Shown: in pieces, positions 25,392 to 33,572 of the stretch | Layout of the letters: each line of letters starts with the position of its first letter | Numbering within the stretch: position 1 is the stretch's first letter | Assembly (NCBI GenBank): GCA_964588795.1 | Contig: CAZPQN010000026.1 | Coordinates: forward strand, 1 to 34,250 | DNA length: 34,250 nt | Direction: 5' to 3' | From: CAZPQN01 sp964588795 | Lineage (GTDB): Bacteria; Fidelibacterota; UBA2242 | Program-made: the position numbers and the translations under genes | Notes under the pieces: model-generated | Database searches by the model: none | Told to the model about the DNA's origin: nothing | What the model saw: the letters and a program-made list of their open reading frames with translations, nothing else

Positions 25392-25625
25392 ATGGAACCT
25401 TTTTCGTGGTCCTATACGTTGATGATGTACCTGAGAGGCATTGGCTGGGCGATTATCGCCGCCGTGGGATTTTCCTTTGGCGTGGGCCTGGCCATCAAGG
25501 TCTTCGACTGGCTTTCGGTCGGGATTGATGAATGGGAAGAAATTAAAAAAGGCAACCTCAGTGTTGCTCTGATTTTAATTTCCCTGATTCTGATGGTCGG
25601 GTTGCTGGTTCATAAGGTTATCTAA
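25392..25625 (+). CDS. Small DUF350-like membrane protein
   Basis: A 77-residue protein with two membrane helices (about 14-36 and 57-76) joined by the loop FDWLSVGIDEWEEIKKGNLS. The pattern of an acidic/KKGN loop followed by a second helix with VALIL resembles one half of DUF350 family membrane proteins; no reaction is known for that family. TTGGAGG lies five bases before the ATG; a TTG at 25380 is in frame but would sit before the ribosome-binding site. Second gene of a pair with the unknown exported protein. Confidence 0.72.
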   Translation: MEPFSWSYTLMMYLRGIGWAIIAAVGFSFGVGLAIKVFDWLSVGIDEWEEIKKGNLSVALILISLILMVGLLVHKVI

Positions 25626-25646
25626 GAGCCACAGGGTCAGTAATTA

Positions 25647-25690
25647 ACGGGGAGACCTGGGCGCGATCCACAGGTTTCCCTGTTTTTTTT
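25647..25690 (+). terminator. Rho-independent terminator after the DUF350-like gene
   Basis: A 13-base-pair stem with two G-U pairs (25647-25659 with 25671-25683), 11-base loop, then an eight-T run (25683-25690). It closes the plus-strand pair before the minus-strand lipoprotein gene. Confidence 0.9.
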
Positions 25691-25709
25691 CAGCAGGTGT
25701 CGCGGCTTA

Positions 25710-26699
25710 TTACCGGTATGCCGGGTAATTCCTTCTGCGATCGCCTGCCGCCGGTTTCGGTAAGCTGTTGTTCCAGAACAGCCAGTTGAGGTATTCGATC
25801 AAGCCGTTCAGGGCTTCCTCGTAGGTGGCATATTCCCAGACATAGGGAGGATCGTTGACTTTCCAGGTGGTTGAATCGTCGGGATTCAGGCCATTTTGGG
25901 GATAGATCAGATCTAGCTGGGCCTGCGCCTCGGCGCTCATATCGAGGCGGTTGTAGGCATTCGCCAACATCAGGCGCAGATCGCGGTAGTTATAGCTGGT
26001 GTCGCCCGGAAAAATGTACAGCGAATCAGACGCCAGCAGTTTTTCAAGATGAGCCTGCAATCCGGTCCACTGACTTGCCCGAAAGGTCAGCCAGGCCATA
26101 CCGGACAGAGCCTCAGCCTGGAGCGGTTCGCTATCCAGCGCGGCCAGGAAATTGGATTGGGCGGCGGAAATAGAATCGGTACGCAGAAGACACCAGCCGA
26201 GTCCGGTCAGGGCACTGACGCTGGCAGGATAATAAGTCAGATAATTGCGAAAAGCGCTTTTGGCGCCGTAATAATTTTTTTCTTTCAGCAGTTGCCAACC
26301 CAGTTGCAGGAAGGCGCCGGTATCAATGGCGGTATGAAAAGTCTGCCAATCGGTCAGCGTAAAATTGCCGGAAACGTCAAAACTAACAGTATAATAGTCG
26401 TAGTCGGAATCGGCGATCAGGCCAACAAGCCGCACCTGATGATGCTGGCGGTATTCCTTGCCCGGTGTCGCGGCGGTGTCGGTGGCGCCGTGGATGACAT
26501 ATTTGACACTGACCGAACAGGGTTCGTCGGTAGTCCAGCTGATGGTGGCGGTACTGTCGGTGACTTCAGCGATCGGCGCCGCGACGATCACGGGTGCGGT
26601 GACATCATCCTTGACTTTGACCACTTCTTCGCAGGCGGGAAAATAGCTGCTGCCAGTCAGGATCAATAGCGGTATTAGCAAGAACCACATTTTAGACAT
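25710..26699 (-). CDS. Fibronectin-like/TPR lipoprotein, paralog A
   Basis: A 329-residue envelope protein of unknown role. The start at 26699 (MSKMWFLLIP) has GGGAGAG seven bases upstream; the longer frame would cover the divergent promoter region. The signal peptide ends at C23 in YFPACEEV, an imperfect lipobox. A fibronectin III/purple acid phosphatase-like domain follows (about 35-125: VTDSTATISWTTDEPCS, HQVRLVGLIADSDYDYY), then TPR-like helices (about 130-270: GLGWCLLRTDSISAAQSNFL, AYNRLDMSAEAQAQLDLI) and a conserved tail STTWKV...YATYEEALNGLIEYL. It is a clear paralog of the protein at 27081-28007, sharing the CE-x-V start, VTDSTATI-W-TDE, AQAQLDL and the tail. It lies divergent to the Tat microprotein. 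Confidence 0.82.
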   Translation of the reverse strand: MSKMWFLLIPLLILTGSSYFPACEEVVKVKDDVTAPVIVAAPIAEVTDSTATISWTTDEPCSVSVKYVIHGATDTAATPGKEYRQHHQVRLVGLIADSDYDYYTVSFDVSGNFTLTDWQTFHTAIDTGAFLQLGWQLLKEKNYYGAKSAFRNYLTYYPASVSALTGLGWCLLRTDSISAAQSNFLAALDSEPLQAEALSGMAWLTFRASQWTGLQAHLEKLLASDSLYIFPGDTSYNYRDLRLMLANAYNRLDMSAEAQAQLDLIYPQNGLNPDDSTTWKVNDPPYVWEYATYEEALNGLIEYLNWLFWNNSLPKPAAGDRRRNYPAYR

Positions 26700-26770
26700 T
26701 GCAGGTCTCTCCCAAAGTTGCTTGTTGGATTTGATGAAAACAGAAAAATTGGTGCTGAGTTGCACGGGAT

Positions 26771-26802
26771 ATTGATTCCTCAGAAAAAAAATGTTATATT
26801 CG
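26771..26802 (+). promoter_or_regulatory. Possible Bacteroidetes-type promoter of the Tat microprotein
   Basis: ATTG (26771-26774), 20-base spacer, TATATTCG (26795-26802). One mismatch in each box to TTTG / TAnnTTTG but the right spacing and 28 bases before the ATG. Confidence 0.3.
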
Positions 26803-26830
26803 CAGTGGTATTTGCAGAGAGGAACCAAGC

Positions 26831-27052
26831 ATGAAAAATGATAAACCAGCCGAAGATTTGAATATCAGCCGCCGGAATTTCCTGAAAAAACTGGCCGGAA
26901 CCGCAGTCTTTACTGTGCCGACGATTCAAACCATCTCCTTACTGCAATCGAATAAAGATTGGTGGTGGTGGACTGGTCATCATCATCACCGCGCAGTTGG
27001 TCAGGGTGACGAAACCCCGCCTCTGCCACCGCCGCCCCCGCCGGGACTCTGA
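26831..27052 (+). CDS. Tat-signal microprotein with Trp, His and Pro runs
   Basis: A 73-residue protein. Residues 13-20 are the twin-arginine motif SRRNFLKK, followed by a weakly hydrophobic stretch AGTAVFTVPTIQTISLL. The remaining 34 residues are very odd: DWWWW (43-47), TG, HHHH (50-53), then an acidic patch and PPLPPPPPPGL at the end. AGAGGA lies eight bases before the ATG and the codons are normal, so it is probably real. The histidine run could bind metal and a Tat signal fits a protein that folds or takes up a cofactor before export, but no family is recognised. It is alone on the plus strand between two paralogous lipoprotein genes on the minus strand. Confidence 0.75.
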   Translation: MKNDKPAEDLNISRRNFLKKLAGTAVFTVPTIQTISLLQSNKDWWWWTGHHHHRAVGQGDETPPLPPPPPPGL

Positions 27053-27080
27053 CGCACTGCTTACTCAGCATATTAGTAAA

Positions 27081-28007
27081 TCACCAGGCTGGTCCTATCT
27101 GTTGCGATAGGTAATTCAAAGCGGCCAGGAACGCTGATTCGTAACTGGCGTAGCTTTGCTTTTTGACTTTCCAGGTTGCGGAAACGTTAGGATCAAGTTT
27201 GTTATCCGGCCAGAGCAAATCGAGCTGGGCCTGTGCCTGGGGCGTTTGACCGGTTAAAAAATAGGCTTCCGCTAACATCAGGCGCAGGCGCTGAGCGTTG
27301 ATTTTGGGATTATACTTGTATGTCCATTGCGGATTGACGGAAAGGATGGCTGTGGTATGCGCGATGGTATTCGAAGGTTGATCTTCCACCATGCTCAGTA
27401 CCGCTAAACCGGCTAAGGCGATGGGGGCCTGGGATTCCACCGCCAGAGCGGCATTGAAGCTGACCTGCGCGGCGGCGAGTGAATCGAGCCGTAGCTGAAG
27501 CCAGCCAAAGGCCGCAAAGACATCCGCAAAAAGAGCATTTCTGCTCAGGGATTCATTAAAAAGTTGGCGCGCCAGCCCCAAATCTCCGGCCACATAAGCG
27601 CTCCATCCATCCCGCAGGTAACTGTAGGCATTCGGCAGGGTGGTGAAGGTCGTATCGGCGGATTTGACCGGGCCATTATCGGCGAAATCCCAGTTGTAGA
27701 TCCGGTAATGATACTGCATGTACGGTTCTAAGCCGGTCAGCGTCAGTTGGTGGATTTCTCTGTTTTCCGGATCTTCGCAGACCTGACCGTAAGCGGTCGT
27801 CGGCCCGTATTTGATTTTTACATGGCAGGCCTCGTCGGTCACCCACTCGATTGTAGCCGTACTGTCAGTGACCTGCAAAACGATTGGCTGGGCGACAATG
27901 CCAGGTTTCTCAGCATCGTAGGTATAGGTGACTTTTTCACACTGATTCAGGAAAACAACTGCACTGGCAACGCAGAAAAAGGTCAGAATCGGGTTGAGTT
28001 TCTTCAT
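27081..28007 (-). CDS. Fibronectin-like/TPR lipoprotein, paralog B
   Basis: A 308-residue paralog of the protein at 25710-26699. Signal peptide MKKLNPILTFFCVASAVVF ends at C23 in LNQCEKV, again a non-ideal lipobox. Then a fibronectin-like domain (VTDSTATIEWVTDEACHVKI, HQLTLTGLEPYMQYHY), TPR-like helices (AAFGWLQLRLDSLAAAQVSF, AEAYFLTGQTPQAQAQLDL) and the tail SATWKVKKQSYASYESAF. It starts nine bases after the beta-helix gene on the same strand, with GAGAA as a weak ribosome-binding site, so the two are probably one transcript. Its partner may be that cargo protein or the microprotein next door; the sequence does not say which. Confidence 0.82.
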   Translation of the reverse strand: MKKLNPILTFFCVASAVVFLNQCEKVTYTYDAEKPGIVAQPIVLQVTDSTATIEWVTDEACHVKIKYGPTTAYGQVCEDPENREIHQLTLTGLEPYMQYHYRIYNWDFADNGPVKSADTTFTTLPNAYSYLRDGWSAYVAGDLGLARQLFNESLSRNALFADVFAAFGWLQLRLDSLAAAQVSFNAALAVESQAPIALAGLAVLSMVEDQPSNTIAHTTAILSVNPQWTYKYNPKINAQRLRLMLAEAYFLTGQTPQAQAQLDLLWPDNKLDPNVSATWKVKKQSYASYESAFLAALNYLSQQIGPAW

Positions 28008-28016
28008 TGCCGGTTC

Positions 28017-31000
28017 TCACTTTATCAGGGTTAATTTCCGGCTGTTCTGATACTGGATAGCATCGCCGTCGAGTACCTGCAGTTTGAGATAGTAGACTCC
28101 CGAAGCCACCTGCTCCCCGGCGTTATTTTTGCCATCCCAGCTGAGCTGGTAAAAACCGGGTTGCTGGTAGCCGCTCACCAATTGGCGCACCTCACGCCCC
28201 AGCAGATCGTAGATCAGCAGGTTGACCTTGCCCCAACGCTCTACCGCATAGCGCAGGACGGTCGTCCCATTAAAGGGATTGGGATAACACTCATAGAGCG
28301 CAAACTGATGCGGCACACTGGTGGGCTCGCCCGGAGTAAAGTTGCCGGTAAAAAGCTGGTAAATGCCACTGCTTTCGATGGCAATATCCTCGGAATAGGG
28401 CGCGACATAGCGCCATTGGCCGTTGGTATATTTGTAAAGGGCTGTCGCCGGAGCCTGCGGATCAGTAGCGATGTGGAGCTTGACTCGTTTGCGGAAAGTC
28501 AGGTTATCCGGACCAATCAGGATCGGATTGCCGACCGGTTCGTAGTCATTAAGTAAGCCGACTTCCATGGCGCAACGCGTGATAAATATGGTGCGGCTTT
28601 CATCAATTGCACCAGCCGGGATTTCCAACGTGGCTTCGTTTTTATTATAGCTGAGCCGGGTGGCCTGATTGGCTTTCAGCAGTTGGTACTGCAGGGTCGC
28701 GGAGCTACTGCCGGTATTGCCGTCGGCATCGGAGGCGCTGATATTGAGCGTCAGCGAACCACTGCCGGTCAGGAGCTTTTTCCCGTAATAGATTTCGGGA
28801 GGAGAAGCGAGGCTGTTCAGATTGACCGCGGTGCCGTTCAGGGTGACGTCGAGCGCGGCGAGTGGTTCCGACGGGACGATATAATAAGTCAGGTCGGTGG
28901 GCATTAAAGGATTCTGGGCAAAGGCGAAGGCGAATTGCGGAGCGGCGGTATCAGCGACTTTGGTGGCCCGCACATAGAAAATTTTTGAGGAATCGGGAAT
29001 AGTAAAAGTGTAGCTGTTAACCTGGCGCAGATCATCTACCAGAACCTTGCTGTTGTCACTGTCCAGCAGGGAAAATTTCACATTTTGCGGAACGAGCCGA
29101 ATCTGCGGCCAGACGATGTGCAGTTTCTTTTTGATATTCCAGGGATTGGTATTGATGCGCATTTGCCAGCTGCTGGACTGCTCGAACCGGTTGTGCAGGT
29201 CATAAGCGCAGACGCGGTTATCGGAATTGACAAACTCGAGCTGCACATAGTCGCCCTGTGCGCTGGTGCCGCGCAGTTCAAAGGCATCCCAGCCGTCAAA
29301 GCCGTCCCGAGCGGCCGCGCAAACACCGATGCCGTTCTCGATGTCCTGGAGTTTGTAGTCGGCCGAAACCACACCCATTTTGAGGAACCAGTCCCAGGCC
29401 GGCGAGATGCTGGCGGTGCGGTAGTTGTACTTTTCGCCGAGCTTGGCTAATGGTTCGACCTCTGTCGGGGCCGGTTTGAAAAGCGCCCGACGGTAGGGGA
29501 TGTTCAGTTTCAGGTTGGTGACGCTGTCAATCTGGACAAAGTAGAATGCCTGCCAGACCGAGAGGCTGTCGGCATGCCCCTGAGCATTGGGAACAACCAC
29601 TTCATACTGGTCGGCATTATGATTATAGGTATAAGCGTACTGGCTGATCCAGCCCTGACTGGCGGCTTCCGCCAAAGTGTGCTTGGTGACCGTACCCCCG
29701 TAGCGCTCACTGTATTTCAGCACCTCGGTGTTCGACCAGTCAATCGTGAAATAGAATGGGTTGGCAAACTGATTGAAACCGAGCGCCGTGCCGTGCCGCG
29801 AAGACCATTCCACATACGGCGCCTGGGCTACGGTCAGCGTGCAGGTGCGGATCGGGCAACCTAACACGTCCACATTGCGCGGTGCACCCATGCCCTGCCA
29901 GATGAAATAGCCTATACCAGGATAAGGTGTCGGCGGCTGATAAATCGTGCCGTCGCCATATTCGTAATATTCTTCCACGGAGTCTTCGCAGACCCAGTGG
30001 ATGCAGAACCAGTTGTGGCCATCGGGCATGCGATTGTCGAAGTCGTCGGCAAACAGGGCGAACGGATCGCCCTGGGGAGTACCTTCCCAGGGTTCGATCG
30101 GGACCCCGATCATGACCCATTTGCCGCTGGGGAAATTTGGATAAACAGCGGTAATCGGACACCGTCTTTTCTTCGAAGCCTGCGCAGTATTGCCATAGCA
30201 ACCCATATTGATCCGGGCGCCGTTGTCTTCCGGCTCATTGCTGTAATCATCTTCGGGTTTGCCGGTATCTACGCAGGGCGAGTCTTCGTCGTCCTCGAGC
30301 CACTGCCCGAAATGATAGGAACCGCCGCCACCCTTTTCATGCAAGTCGTCATCCAACCAGTTGTTGCCACCCAGCACGTCATCCAATCCATCAGGATCAA
30401 CGAGTTTCGGATCAACAGCGATTGAGCCTGTGCCGGCCGTAATCCTGTAGCGGGCTGTGGTGCAACCATAGATGCAGTTATAAGAATCGGTGATCGTGTT
30501 TTTGGTTGTGCTATACAATCCGTAGGTGCAGCTCTGAACGATGTTATTGCGCCAACTGCCGGTCACATAGCGTCCATAAATACCATATTTGCCCCCCTGA
30601 TAAACGGTGTTGTTTTTCACGTTGACTGTTTTGGAGGCGGCATTATATATCTCGATGCCGTAGGCCTTGCTGTTAGTCGCGCCATAGACCAAATTGTTCT
30701 CGAGCGTCGAATTTTGGAGATAGCGCGTATAGATCCCGGCGGTCGAGTAGCTGAAAACGCGATTGTGAGCGAACCGATCAACGGTGCGATAGGCGGAGGT
30801 TGCATAGTGGTTAATCGCCGTCGCGCAGAGATAAACGGTATTGTAACTCAAGGAGGTCATGTTCAGCGGATACCGCAGGTAAATCCCGCTCGCCGGACAA
30901 TTGGACACCATGTTGGAATCCACCCGACCGAGGCTGTAGGTACTCCGCGAATAAATGTACAGACCATGGTTAGTGGTGTTATAGATCAGATTGTTGGCAA

Positions 31001-32444
31001 CGCGTGGGAAGTTGGTTTTATCGGCATACACGCCGCATTGCGCGGCGCTGAGCTGGCCGTGGACTTCGTTAAAGGCGAAAGAATTGACCGTGTGGTTGTT
31101 GCCGTTGATGTAGATACCGTGCTGTACGGTGTTAAAGACGTGGTTGTGGTTAAAATCTGTGACATTGGTCAGGTAGGCGTAAATGCCATAACCGTCGGTA
31201 TTGGAAACTGTATTGTGGGAAAGGGAGACGACGGGGTTGCCGGACTGGATTTTGATGCCATTGGTGCAAACCGAATCAATGACATTGTAATCAATCTGCT
31301 GGGCTTTTGAGCTATTCAGCTCGATGCCATTGCCACTGTGATTGATGAAATTATGCTGGATATTGAGCACAATGTTGGCGTTGGAGCTGGTGACGTAAAT
31401 TCCGGCGGCGATTCCGCCGGTGATGGTGTCGGTCAGCATGGTCAGGAAACCGGACTGCCCCGTGACATAGATGCCGTAGTGTTGGGTATTTTCGGTGTTG
31501 CAGTCCTCGATGACGATGTTGCTGGCGCCGCTCAGATAAGCCCCGGCGTTATTGGCACAGCTGAAAGTAATACCCCACAGGGTAAGATTATTTTTCCCGA
31601 TGATCCGGCAGGCTTCGTCGGGGTCAAAACAACTGCCGCCGAAATCAACCGAAATCGTCACCCGACCGGTGATGTTGGAAGCTTTGGCTTCCATAGTGAT
31701 GGCCGTATAACCGCATTGCGCTGGTTGAAGGGCGGGCTCGCTCTTGATATTCGCCGCCCCATTCATGCCCACCACGTCTTCGGTCCGCAGGGTATAGACA
31801 AAGATATCATCCGCTCCACTGACGATACCTTCGCCGATAGTGTTGAACTTAAGGCCGCAAAATGGATTACAGGTGATGTTTTCCACCGCATAAGAAATTC
31901 CTTCCTCACCTACGTAAGTACTACCGTCTTCCGGCGAGAGCGCTGTCGCGCCGCTCGGAAGGCTGAATATGACGTAACTGAGCGCCTTCCTGTTATCGTT
32001 CCGCACCCGAATGGTGATGGTCGTGGTCCCGTTTTGATTATCGACGATATTCTGCAATGTAAAAGTGAAATTGTTCTGGCTGGCGCTTTTCGGTTCGAAT
32101 TCGCTGACACCGCAACAGCCGCCGATGCGCACCGGCGCGGCGGGATCGGTGGTTTTCAGGCCGAGGTAATCGCCGTAGTAAACGATCGGATGGCCACTGG
32201 TGCCGGAATAACTCGGGATCAGCTGCTCGTTATAGGTGCCGCTCCCGATGAAGACCGTGTCGCCGGCGGTGAGGGCGAAAGCTGCGGCTTTGGATACGGT
32301 TTTCCAAGCCGTGGCGGGAGTCAGTCCGTTGTTGCTGTCGTTACCGCTTTTACGGACATAACGGTTGGCGGCCAGCGTACCGCTAACACCGAGCAGCAGA
32401 AGGAGCCCGGTCACGAAAAATTTTTGGTTTTTGAACGTCATCAC
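28017..32444 (-). CDS. Giant secreted right-handed beta-helix protein with type IX sorting domain
   Basis: A 1475-residue extracellular protein. Signal peptide ends near residue 25 (GTLAANRYV). The next part has the DUF1565-like start of beta-helix proteins (YVRKSGNDSNNGLTPATAW, IGSGTYNEQL). About residues 280-690 are parallel beta-helix coils with repeated N-x-V and GIY motifs (GIYVTGQSG, NTVSNTDGYGIYAYLTN, NNTVYQGGKYGIYGRY). Inserted at about 115-240 is a domain with NGTTTITIRVRNDNRK. The C-terminal third has beta-rich modules including LEIPAGAIDES. The last 90 residues are a type A sorting domain (YECYPNPFNGTTV, LLGREVRQLV, ASGVYYLKL). GGAGG lies six bases before the first of two ATGs. Function unknown: adhesion and polysaccharide binding or cleavage are both possible; no catalytic site was identified. 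Confidence 0.85.
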   Translation of the reverse strand: MMTFKNQKFFVTGLLLLLGVSGTLAANRYVRKSGNDSNNGLTPATAWKTVSKAAAFALTAGDTVFIGSGTYNEQLIPSYSGTSGHPIVYYGDYLGLKTTDPAAPVRIGGCCGVSEFEPKSASQNNFTFTLQNIVDNQNGTTTITIRVRNDNRKALSYVIFSLPSGATALSPEDGSTYVGEEGISYAVENITCNPFCGLKFNTIGEGIVSGADDIFVYTLRTEDVVGMNGAANIKSEPALQPAQCGYTAITMEAKASNITGRVTISVDFGGSCFDPDEACRIIGKNNLTLWGITFSCANNAGAYLSGASNIVIEDCNTENTQHYGIYVTGQSGFLTMLTDTITGGIAAGIYVTSSNANIVLNIQHNFINHSGNGIELNSSKAQQIDYNVIDSVCTNGIKIQSGNPVVSLSHNTVSNTDGYGIYAYLTNVTDFNHNHVFNTVQHGIYINGNNHTVNSFAFNEVHGQLSAAQCGVYADKTNFPRVANNLIYNTTNHGLYIYSRSTYSLGRVDSNMVSNCPASGIYLRYPLNMTSLSYNTVYLCATAINHYATSAYRTVDRFAHNRVFSYSTAGIYTRYLQNSTLENNLVYGATNSKAYGIEIYNAASKTVNVKNNTVYQGGKYGIYGRYVTGSWRNNIVQSCTYGLYSTTKNTITDSYNCIYGCTTARYRITAGTGSIAVDPKLVDPDGLDDVLGGNNWLDDDLHEKGGGGSYHFGQWLEDDEDSPCVDTGKPEDDYSNEPEDNGARINMGCYGNTAQASKKRRCPITAVYPNFPSGKWVMIGVPIEPWEGTPQGDPFALFADDFDNRMPDGHNWFCIHWVCEDSVEEYYEYGDGTIYQPPTPYPGIGYFIWQGMGAPRNVDVLGCPIRTCTLTVAQAPYVEWSSRHGTALGFNQFANPFYFTIDWSNTEVLKYSERYGGTVTKHTLAEAASQGWISQYAYTYNHNADQYEVVVPNAQGHADSLSVWQAFYFVQIDSVTNLKLNIPYRRALFKPAPTEVEPLAKLGEKYNYRTASISPAWDWFLKMGVVSADYKLQDIENGIGVCAAARDGFDGWDAFELRGTSAQGDYVQLEFVNSDNRVCAYDLHNRFEQSSSWQMRINTNPWNIKKKLHIVWPQIRLVPQNVKFSLLDSDNSKVLVDDLRQVNSYTFTIPDSSKIFYVRATKVADTAAPQFAFAFAQNPLMPTDLTYYIVPSEPLAALDVTLNGTAVNLNSLASPPEIYYGKKLLTGSGSLTLNISASDADGNTGSSSATLQYQLLKANQATRLSYNKNEATLEIPAGAIDESRTIFITRCAMEVGLLNDYEPVGNPILIGPDNLTFRKRVKLHIATDPQAPATALYKYTNGQWRYVAPYSEDIAIESSGIYQLFTGNFTPGEPTSVPHQFALYECYPNPFNGTTVLRYAVERWGKVNLLIYDLLGREVRQLVSGYQQPGFYQLSWDGKNNAGEQVASGVYYLKLQVLDGDAIQYQNSRKLTLIK

Positions 32445-32509
32445 AAACCTCCGCCTTTTAAGTCAGTCGCCAATCTATGCTTTTTAGATTATCGTTAATG
32501 TAGCAAAAA

Positions 32510-32525
32510 TCACAAATAATTGTGA
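32510..32525. repeat. Perfect short inverted repeat upstream of the beta-helix gene
   Basis: TCACAA-ATAA-TTGTGA, six-base arms, in the 86-base spacer between thyX and the beta-helix gene. It might be an operator. It is the inside-out arrangement of a CRP site, not a CRP site. Confidence 0.35.
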
Positions 32526-32530
32526 AAAAT

Positions 32531-33406
32531 TCAAGCATTTTGTTTTTCCGGATCTTGTTCTGAATTTCCGGACAGATTGCGCAACCGCTCGATTTTGCGT
32601 TCGAACTCGGTGCGCTGAATCCCACTGAGACGATGCACTTTGCCGGCCAGCAGATCGCTCAGGGCGGCCAGTTCCGGGCCCGAAAAAGTCACCGCGTTAA
32701 GGCGATGTTTCTCGAAAGCCGCGAAGGCCAGCGGCGCAACCGAACGGGTGATGCGGGCGATCGTCTCGGCATACTGGCGGATTTCCCACTGCGCGTGATA
32801 ATCGAGTCGCAGGGCGAGGAAATGGAGTAAATTGTGTAAATCAATCTGCCAGTACCATTGGGTATAGAGCGCCAGCGGCAGATTGATGCGCGCCAACTCG
32901 CGGGCGACGTCATCCTTTAATAAATTCTGGTAATCGGTGTAGGCCTGCGCCTGACCGTGGCGCAGGATCTCCAATACCTTGTGTTGCAGGGTCGGCGGCA
33001 CTTCCTGCGGACTGCGTCCCTGACGATTATCCCGGCTTTGGTAATTTACCTGGTCAGCTGCGGGTAGGTAAAACTCGTCTTCCATGACGCTGTAACGGCC
33101 GGATATTTCGTTGACCCGCGCCGCCCGGTGCCGTATCCATTGCCGCGCAACAAAAATGGGCATCTTGCAGTGGAAAGTCAGCACGACCTGCTCGAAAGGG
33201 GAAGTGTGCTGATGACTCATCAGGTAATCAATCAGGGCGGCGTCTTCACGCAACGTTTTGGTGCCTTTGCCATAGGAAACCCGGGCGGCCTGGACGATCC
33301 GGCTGTCGCCGCCCAGATAATCCACCAGGCGTACGAAACCGTGATCGAGCACTTTGAATTCCTGATCCAGTATCGCTTCTGCTTCCGGGACTACCACATG
33401 CGCCAT
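32531..33406 (-). CDS. thyX: Flavin-dependent thymidylate synthase ThyX
   Basis: Makes dTMP from dUMP with methylene-tetrahydrofolate and FAD/NADPH. The 291-residue protein holds the ThyX motif RHR-x7-S as RHRAARVNEIS, followed by GRYSVMEDEFY, and later RINLPLALYTQWYW and LDYHAQWEIRQYA, the rest of the nucleotide and flavin site. The motif's middle position, commonly serine (RHRxxSxNExS), is arginine here, but the RHR-x7-S frame is kept. A C-terminal extension of about 35 residues (KVHRLSGIQRTEFERKI) goes beyond the core. GGAGTGTAACAA precedes the ATG. ThyX use suggests there is no ThyA. It is divergent from the PDO gene and upstream of the beta-helix gene. Confidence 0.94.
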   Translation of the reverse strand: MAHVVVPEAEAILDQEFKVLDHGFVRLVDYLGGDSRIVQAARVSYGKGTKTLREDAALIDYLMSHQHTSPFEQVVLTFHCKMPIFVARQWIRHRAARVNEISGRYSVMEDEFYLPAADQVNYQSRDNRQGRSPQEVPPTLQHKVLEILRHGQAQAYTDYQNLLKDDVARELARINLPLALYTQWYWQIDLHNLLHFLALRLDYHAQWEIRQYAETIARITRSVAPLAFAAFEKHRLNAVTFSGPELAALSDLLAGKVHRLSGIQRTEFERKIERLRNLSGNSEQDPEKQNA

Positions 33407-33572
33407 TTGTTACACTCCAATCTGTAAAACCTTCCGAATTTACAATACGGACGCTGGCTGGGAAAGAAGGATATTGGGCAACAGGTCCCGGCAGATCTTG
33501 TCAGGCTTGTAACATCTCTGACGCAATTTTATCTAATCACGTTGTCGTCAATAAATTATGAGGAGCACCGCT

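Noticed and set aside
31338..32498. Plus-strand frame of 386 residues opposite the beta-helix gene.
   Set aside because: Antisense shadow: the opposite strand has signal peptide, beta-helix repeats and sorting domain; this frame has no motif.
32510..32525. CRP/FNR binding site.
   Set aside because: The half-sites are in inside-out order (TCACA-N6-TGTGA).
33558..33572. ATG at 33558 as the start of the PDO gene.
   Set aside because: It lies before the ribosome-binding site AGGAG that serves the ATG at 33573.
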